A stretch of 37,209 bases of DNA from Ignavibacteriota bacterium (lineage in GTDB: Bacteria; Bacteroidota; Ignavibacteria; Tepidaquicellales; OLB5). The position numbers and the translations under genes were made by a program. Shown here piece by piece: positions 33,114 to 37,209 of this stretch; positions within the stretch are counted from its first letter, which is position 1, and every line of letters starts with the position of its first letter. Under the pieces are notes generated by a model that searched no databases, was not told the origin of the DNA, and was given only the letters and a program-made list of their open reading frames with translations. The stretch lies in assembly GCA_003820375.1 (NCBI GenBank), contig RPQH01000043.1, positions 1 through 37,209 of the forward strand, read 5' to 3'.

Positions 33114-34028
33114 ATGGCAAACGGCTCATCAAATAAATGGTTTTGGGGAATATTCCTCAGTATTATATTTATAGGGCTAATATTTGTCGGTATAGGATTT
33201 ATGATACTCGCTGCTGCAATCAAATCAGGCAGCAGCGAGCATTACTCAAGAGGTTCCGGTGATAAAATTGCATTGGTTGAAATAAACGATGTAATAATGA
33301 GTTCGGAAACCACCGTAGAACAGATAAAGAAATACAGGGAAGATAAATCCATTAAAGCAATAATACTTCGTATCAATTCCCCCGGCGGCGGAGTGGCAGC
33401 ATCACAGGAAATATACGAAGAAGTTAAAAAAACCCGCGACGGCGGGAAGATAATTGTTGTTTCTATGGGCTCTATTGCGGCAAGCGGCGGATATTATATT
33501 GCTGTAGGCTCTAATCATATTGTTGCTAACCCGGGTACTTTAACCGGCAGTATTGGTGTTATTGCTCAATTTTACACCATTAAAGACCTGGCAGATAAGC
33601 TGGGAATTAAAGAAAATACTTTTAAGAGCGGCAATTTGAAAGATGCAGGTAACCCGTTCAGAGAAATGAATGATAGTGACAAAGCGTATTTCCAGGACGT
33701 TGTGAATAACAGCTTCAGCCAGTTTATTGATGTGGTTGCAAGAGAAAGAAAGATGGATAAGGAAAAGCTTATGCCATATGCAAACGGCAGAGTATTCACG
33801 GGGTTACAGGCTAAAGAGTATGGATTGATAGATGAACTTGGTACATTTGAAGATGCAATAAACATAACTGCAAAGCTGGCAGGGATCGAGGGAGAGCCAA
33901 GAATTGTGCGGGAACGCAAGAAATTCTCGATATTTGAGCAAATTATAGGGGCAAAAATGGAAGATGTTACGGATCTGAAGAATAAATTATTCGAAGAGCC
34001 GATATTACAGTACAAATTCCAGCCGTAA
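33114..34028 (+). CDS. sppA: signal peptide peptidase SppA (short form)
   Basis: Membrane-anchored serine protease that cleaves remnant signal peptides. 304 residues, the single-domain bacillus-like form rather than the double 67-kDa enteric one. N-terminal helix (about 9-33), then the protease domain: ILRINSPGGGVAASQEIYEEV, the nucleophile serine in GSIAASGGYYIA, NPGTLTGSIGVIAQ, and the probable catalytic lysine in SGNLKDAGNPFREM. Starts 12 bases after the TPR lipoprotein. Confidence 0.94.
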   Translation: MANGSSNKWFWGIFLSIIFIGLIFVGIGFMILAAAIKSGSSEHYSRGSGDKIALVEINDVIMSSETTVEQIKKYREDKSIKAIILRINSPGGGVAASQEIYEEVKKTRDGGKIIVVSMGSIAASGGYYIAVGSNHIVANPGTLTGSIGVIAQFYTIKDLADKLGIKENTFKSGNLKDAGNPFREMNDSDKAYFQDVVNNSFSQFIDVVARERKMDKEKLMPYANGRVFTGLQAKEYGLIDELGTFEDAINITAKLAGIEGEPRIVRERKKFSIFEQIIGAKMEDVTDLKNKLFEEPILQYKFQP

Positions 34029-34146
34029 CGGGTGAGCTAAGTTTTTTATATATAATAACTTTAGCGTGATAAATACCCTTGATACGTTAGAAATATTTAA
34101 ATATTTTTTTTTATATTTCTTTTATCAATAACTAAACAACAGTAAA

Positions 34147-34446
34147 ATGACCAGAGCAGACATAGCTAACAAAATCGCATTAGCCACCGGTTTGAGCAAA
34201 GTAGAAACAGAAACCGTAGTGGAGGGCTTTATTCTCTGTGTAATTGATGCACTTAGAAATCAGGAGAGCATAGAAATTCGCGGTTTTGGTACTTTCAAAG
34301 TAAAAGAAAGAAAGCCAAGAATAGCACGCAATCCGAAAACAGGTGCAAAGGTAGAACTCGGTAAAAGATATGTTCCTATGTTCAAGGTATCAAAAGAATT
34401 TAAAAAAGTTGTAAACGAAAATTTAACAGAAAACAATCATAAATAA
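34147..34446 (+). CDS. HU/IHF-family DNA-binding protein
   Basis: 99 residues of histone-like type: MTRADIANKIALATGLSK, a helix-hairpin dimerisation core, SIEIRGFGTFKVKERKPRIARNPKTGA (the DNA-bending arm with RNPKTG), and VPMFKVSKEFKKVVN. Bends DNA in the nucleoid. Whether HU or IHF in role cannot be decided by sequence. The next gene, 10 bases on, is the 31-residue basic protein, so the two are probably co-transcribed. Confidence 0.93.
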   Translation: MTRADIANKIALATGLSKVETETVVEGFILCVIDALRNQESIEIRGFGTFKVKERKPRIARNPKTGAKVELGKRYVPMFKVSKEFKKVVNENLTENNHK

Positions 34447-34455
34447 AGGAGGATA

Positions 34456-34551
34456 ATGCCAAGCGGTAAGAAAAGAAAACGCCATAAAATGGCGACACAC
34501 AAAAGAAAAAAGAGATTAAGAAAGAACAGACATAAAAAGAGAGTAAGATAA
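34456..34551 (+). CDS. 31-residue basic protein, AURKAIP1/COX24-like
   Basis: Very small gene with a strong ribosome site (AAAGGAGG, 34445-34452), start ATG at 34456, 31 residues: starts MPSGKKRKRHKMATHKRKKR and ends with KRVR. Twenty of 31 residues are Lys or Arg. The pattern matches what is annotated in Bacteroidota-type genomes as an AURKAIP1/COX24-domain protein, the domain found in mitochondrial ribosomal protein mS38, so it is probably a ribosome component. It follows HU directly and is ended by the terminator at 34616. Easily missed because of its length. Confidence 0.88.
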   Translation: MPSGKKRKRHKMATHKRKKRLRKNRHKKRVR

Positions 34552-34615
34552 GTCCCGCTCTTTACTGCTTAAGTTTTAATAATCTTTACTGTTATAAACT
34601 TTATACTTTAAAAGG

Positions 34616-34664
34616 AAAGTTCATAAAACTGTCAGGTTTTATTTGATGATTTATGAACTTTTTT
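34616..34664 (+). terminator. intrinsic terminator after the 31-residue gene
   Basis: AAAGTTCATAAA (34616-34627) pairs perfectly with TTTATGAACTTT (34650-34661), followed by more T (six in a row from 34659). The loop of 22 bases holds a smaller hairpin. It ends the HU operon. Confidence 0.88.
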
Positions 34665-34915
34665 GCTTTTGAGCGTATTGCTATGCTTCATGTCACTTCG
34701 TGACTATCTTTTACTGTGAATATATTGCTATAATAATACCATCCTGAAAGCAAGCCGGCATTCATGCGTGACAATTCCTGCATCTTAAACTAAGACCTGA
34801 CACTGCCTCTTAATCTCGAATTTCGAATTGTGAATTTCGAATATTAATTCTAAGCCTTTCAATGCTTTCCCGGGTACCCGGGTCTCAGCACAAGCCTTTC
34901 AACCTTAAATTGCTA
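34665..34915. repeat. repeat-rich gap between the HU operon and guaB
   Basis: No gene. It holds copy 2 of the GTCAC..GTGAC repeat (34691-34763), the 17-base TAAGACCTGACACTGCC (34791-34807; inverted copy at 1411-1427), the TTTCGAATTTCGAATT core (34812-34845), and a perfect palindrome CCCGGGTACCCGGG (34869-34882) between two direct copies of AAGCCTTTCAA (34852-34862 and 34892-34902). Confidence 0.7.
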
Positions 34916-36382
34916 TCACCTTCTCACCTGGTAGTTCGGGGCTTCTTTGGTTACTATAACATCATGAGGATGAGACTCTGTTAATCCTGCATTTGTTATC
35001 TCAACAAACTTCGCATTCTTCTGGAAATCTGATATAGTATGAGCACCGCAGTATCCCATAGCTGCTCTTAATCCTCCTACCATCTGGTAAATAACATCAG
35101 ACATCGGTCCTTTGAAAGGTACACGGCCTTCAATACCTTCAGGTACAAGCTTGGAGATTTCATCTTCCATATCCTGGAAATACCTGTCCTTGCTTCCATC
35201 TTTCATTGCCTCAAGTGAACCCATTCCCCTGTACATCTTAAAGCTTCTGCCTTCATAAAGAACCTTCTCACCTGGTGATTCCTCAGTACCTGCAAGCAGT
35301 CCGCCCATCATTACAGTATTTGCTCCTGCTGCTATAGCTTTAGGTATATCACCTGTTTGCTTTATACCTCCATCGGAAATGATAGGTATGTTGCTCTTCT
35401 TTGCGGCTTCTGCACAATTGATAACTGCTGTAATCTGAGGCATGCCGACACCTGCTACTACACGGGTTGTGCAAATAGAACCTGCTCCAATACCAACCTT
35501 AACTGCATCTACACCGATTCTGATAAGCTCCGTAGTTGCTTCCGCAGTAGCTACATTGCCTGCAATCAGGTCAACATCATATTTCTGCTTTATCTTCTTC
35601 ACCATATCAAGTACACCTTTCGAGTGTCCGTGTGCTGTATCAACAGTGATAACATCAACATTAAATCTTACGAGCTCTGATACCCTGTCAAGTGTATCGC
35701 TTGTTACCCCCACAGCCGCACCGCAAAGCAGTCTGCCGTATTTATCTTTCGAAGCAAAAGGATGTTTCTTTCTTTTCTGTATATCCTTAAAAGTGATAAG
35801 TCCCTTGATGATAAAATTCTTATCAACAACAGGAAGCTTTTCAATTTTATGCTTTTGCAGAATCTTCTCTGCCTGTGTAAGTGTAGTACCAACGGGTGCA
35901 GTGATAAGCCCTTCCTTTGTCATCAGCTCTGATACAAGCATTGTATGGTCGGGTTCAAAGCGTAAGTCACGGTTGGTAAGAATACCTATAAGCTTATTGT
36001 TTTCATCAACAATCGGGAAGCCGGAAATCTGGTATCGTTCCATTAGCCTGTTTGCTTCACCCACAGTTTGATTTACTTTAAGCGTAATAGGATCCTGTAT
36101 CATTCCGCTTTCAGAACGCTTTACCCTGTCCACTTCAGATGCCTGACGTTCGATGGACATGTTCTTATGCAGAATACCGATGCCGCCTTCACGTGCAATT
36201 GCAATAGCAAGCTCTGATTCCGTAACGGTATCCATAGCCGCAGAAAGAATTGGAATGTTTAGCCGTATGTTATTAGTTAATCTTGTTGAGACGTCAACGT
36301 CTCTTGGTAAGACCTTTGATTTAGACGGAATTAACAGTATATCATCAAAGGTGATTGCTTTTTGTATTATTTTGTGTGCCAT
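34916..36382 (-). CDS. guaB: inosine-5'-monophosphate dehydrogenase
   Basis: NAD-dependent oxidation of IMP to XMP, the committed step of guanine nucleotide synthesis. 488 residues, full length: a TIM barrel interrupted by two CBS domains at about residues 92-210 ([16 protein letters not shown] and [17 protein letters not shown]). The active-site loop [17 protein letters not shown] has the catalytic Cys, and [10 protein letters not shown] and GRVPFKG follow near the C-terminus. The ATG at 36382 is well placed. Monocistronic. I looked for a purine riboswitch in the upstream gap and saw none. Confidence 0.97.
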   Translation of the reverse strand: MAHKIIQKAITFDDILLIPSKSKVLPRDVDVSTRLTNNIRLNIPILSAAMDTVTESELAIAIAREGGIGILHKNMSIERQASEVDRVKRSESGMIQDPITLKVNQTVGEANRLMERYQISGFPIVDENNKLIGILTNRDLRFEPDHTMLVSELMTKEGLITAPVGTTLTQAEKILQKHKIEKLPVVDKNFIIKGLITFKDIQKRKKHPFASKDKYGRLLCGAAVGVTSDTLDRVSELVRFNVDVITVDTAHGHSKGVLDMVKKIKQKYDVDLIAGNVATAEATTELIRIGVDAVKVGIGAGSICTTRVVAGVGMPQITAVINCAEAAKKSNIPIISDGGIKQTGDIPKAIAAGANTVMMGGLLAGTEESPGEKVLYEGRSFKMYRGMGSLEAMKDGSKDRYFQDMEDEISKLVPEGIEGRVPFKGPMSDVIYQMVGGLRAAMGYCGAHTISDFQKNAKFVEITNAGLTESHPHDVIVTKEAPNYQVRR

Positions 36383-36581
36383 GACAAATATAATAAAAAA
36401 GAAATTAAAATTAAAAGGGATAACTCAATCATACTATTACGGTTGTGAATTGCCAATTTCAGATTGAAATGATGCAATATTTTTATAATTTAAATTAAAT
36501 CTTATGCCTGATGTAAATTATTAAATTCAATAGTTACATTTCATTACATTTTTTTAATATCAAAATCACTATATTACAAAT

Positions 36582-36749
36582 GCATAATCGCTAGAAAGGC
36601 AGGGTAGTTTGGAAAGTAAAATCTCAAAGCGGGCTCTGTTGAACAGAGGAAGTTAGATAAAAGTTAGAGCGGGTGTTACATTAACTTGCAATAATCCCGT
36701 CTATCAGTGTTTTAAAAACATAAGGGCACTTAGCAATAAGTGTCCTTTT
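36582..36749 (+). ncRNA. possible small RNA with its own terminator
   Basis: The 397-base gap 36383-36779 has no gene, but from about 36582 the plus strand becomes richer in G and structured: a hairpin CTCTG-TTGAA-CAGAG (36640-36656 region), a stem GCGGG/CCCGT enclosing GTTA-CAT-TAAC (36668-36700), and at the end an 11-bp terminator stem (36722-36732 with 36737-36747) with TTTT. A TATATT at 36570-36575 could be a -10 box. Length (about 165 bases) would suit a 6S-like or other regulatory RNA; I cannot assign a family. The terminator alone could instead serve the minus-strand hydrolase. Confidence 0.4.
36722..36749. terminator. bidirectional terminator stem
   Basis: AAGGGCACTTA pairs with TAAGTGTCCTT (one G-U) around GCAA. 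The plus-strand side is followed by TTTTAAATTTT; the minus-strand side by ATGTTTTT. It may end the candidate RNA (+), the hydrolase gene (-), or both. Confidence 0.7.
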
Positions 36750-36779
36750 AAATTTTACATGTTAGAGTATGTTAATGAA

Positions 36780-37209
36780 TCAGTCTTTCATAAATTTTTT
36801 TATTTCCCCGGTAAGCACTTCAACTCTCATCTGTTCATATTGATGAGGTGTATTTTGTAATACAACTATTCTCCCGTTATTCAAATGACTACACACTTCT
36901 TCCGTTTCATCTCTCGAAACCATTTTATCATTATCTCCTATTCCAAGCCATACTTCATGTCCGACAACCATAAAGTCCTGCGGAGTAAGTTTCATTCCAT
37001 TGCCAAGCTCAATCATCATTTCAGCAGTCTTAGCAAGTAAAAGTTTCCAGTTATCTTTTCCATGCCTTAAAATTAATTCATTGGCAAAGTTTGGTACTTT
37101 TTGTAATATCTTTTCCGGGTTAAGCATTTTCACTTCACCTGCGGAGAACACTTTGGTCCATGCAAATTTAGTTGAAATAGTAAATATTTTATTTATCCTA
37201 TCCGGATAA
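36780..37209 (-). CDS. alpha/beta hydrolase, C-terminal part (cut by window edge)
   Basis: The reading frame continues without a stop to the window edge (37209), adding YPDRINKIFTISTKFAWTK before the GTG at 37151, so the gene starts outside the window. At least 142 residues are seen. YPDRINKI after the missing nucleophile elbow, the late Asp in GIGDNDKMV and the His in NTPHQYEQM are the typical distal parts of an alpha/beta-hydrolase catalytic triad. Substrate unknown. Confidence 0.8.
   Translation of the reverse strand, partial: YPDRINKIFTISTKFAWTKVFSAGEVKMLNPEKILQKVPNFANELILRHGKDNWKLLLAKTAEMMIELGNGMKLTPQDFMVVGHEVWLGIGDNDKMVSRDETEEVCSHLNNGRIVVLQNTPHQYEQMRVEVLTGEIKKFMKD

Noticed and set aside
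33572..34015. 147-residue minus-strand frame inside sppA
   Set aside because: Shadow frame; the plus strand carries all catalytic motifs of SppA.
35442..36071. 209-residue plus-strand frame inside guaB
   Set aside because: Antisense shadow of conserved IMP dehydrogenase; Ser/Thr/Ile-rich composition typical of such shadows.
36383..36581. Purine riboswitch or other guaB leader element
   Set aside because: No purine-aptamer core was found on the minus strand; only AT-rich sequence.
36780..37151. Complete 123-residue protein starting at GTG 37151
   Set aside because: The frame is open to the window edge and encodes conserved alpha/beta-hydrolase sequence upstream, so the gene is cut, not short.

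Overview
The window looks like a chromosomal segment of an AT-rich, didermic member of the Bacteroidota/Chlorobiota side of the tree, most likely an Ignavibacteria-type organism. The sequence evidence is: three secreted proteins ending in the type IX secretion sorting domain with the NYPNPFN signature; a Rieske/cytochrome b operon with no cytochrome c1 gene and b6-type haem spacing; a 31-residue AURKAIP1/COX24-like basic protein behind an HU gene; and heptose and outer-membrane genes. There are no tRNA, rRNA, CRISPR, transposase or phage genes. Most of the window is housekeeping sequence, with informative material in the gaps. The organism assignment is inference from gene content.

Layout. 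122-4964 (+): beta-oxidation/butyryl-CoA enzymes (thiolase, 3-hydroxyacyl-CoA dehydrogenase, acyl-CoA dehydrogenase), with a secreted and a membrane protein translationally chained to the dehydrogenase. 5087-6742 (-): an eight-repeat SBBP protein exported by T9SS. 7237-9372 (-): a KimA-like potassium importer preceded by a clear cyclic-di-AMP (ydaO) riboswitch. 9456-10221 (+): two small unknown genes. 10318-17051 (-): a compact run, peptide ABC permease, dprA, rpoN, hslV, hslU and an outer-membrane protein, ending at a strong terminator. 17444-18912 (-): a DinB-fold protein and another T9SS cargo. 18913-19512: a non-coding region with a perfect parS site, suggesting an origin-proximal location. 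19513-21100 (-): def and fmt. 21450-23971 (+): Rieske, cytochrome b, a one-helix small protein, and an outer-membrane protein with no normal start codon. 24039-25951 (+): two tandem DUF2279-like paralogues. 25992-27199 (+): zinc-ribbon microprotein, rpmB, glycosyltransferase; convergent with hldD (27296-28291, -). 28459-29373 (+): T9SS cargo. 29892-34551 (+): BatA-like protein, TPR lipoprotein, sppA, HU, and the 31-residue basic protein. 34916-36382 (-): guaB. 36582-36749: a possible small RNA with its own terminator. 36780-37209 (-): the C-terminal part of an alpha/beta hydrolase cut by the window edge.

The most unusual feature is a set of short tandem arrays (7- or 8-base units, never a multiple of 3) that begin at or over stop codons: after the thiolase, the acyl-CoA dehydrogenase, the DinB gene, the glycosyltransferase and hldD. 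In four of the five, each unit carries a stop codon, so the off-multiple-of-three period closes all three frames just past the gene end. Several other dispersed palindromic repeat families fill the remaining gaps. All functional statements come from reading the sequence and from remembered family knowledge; no search was run.
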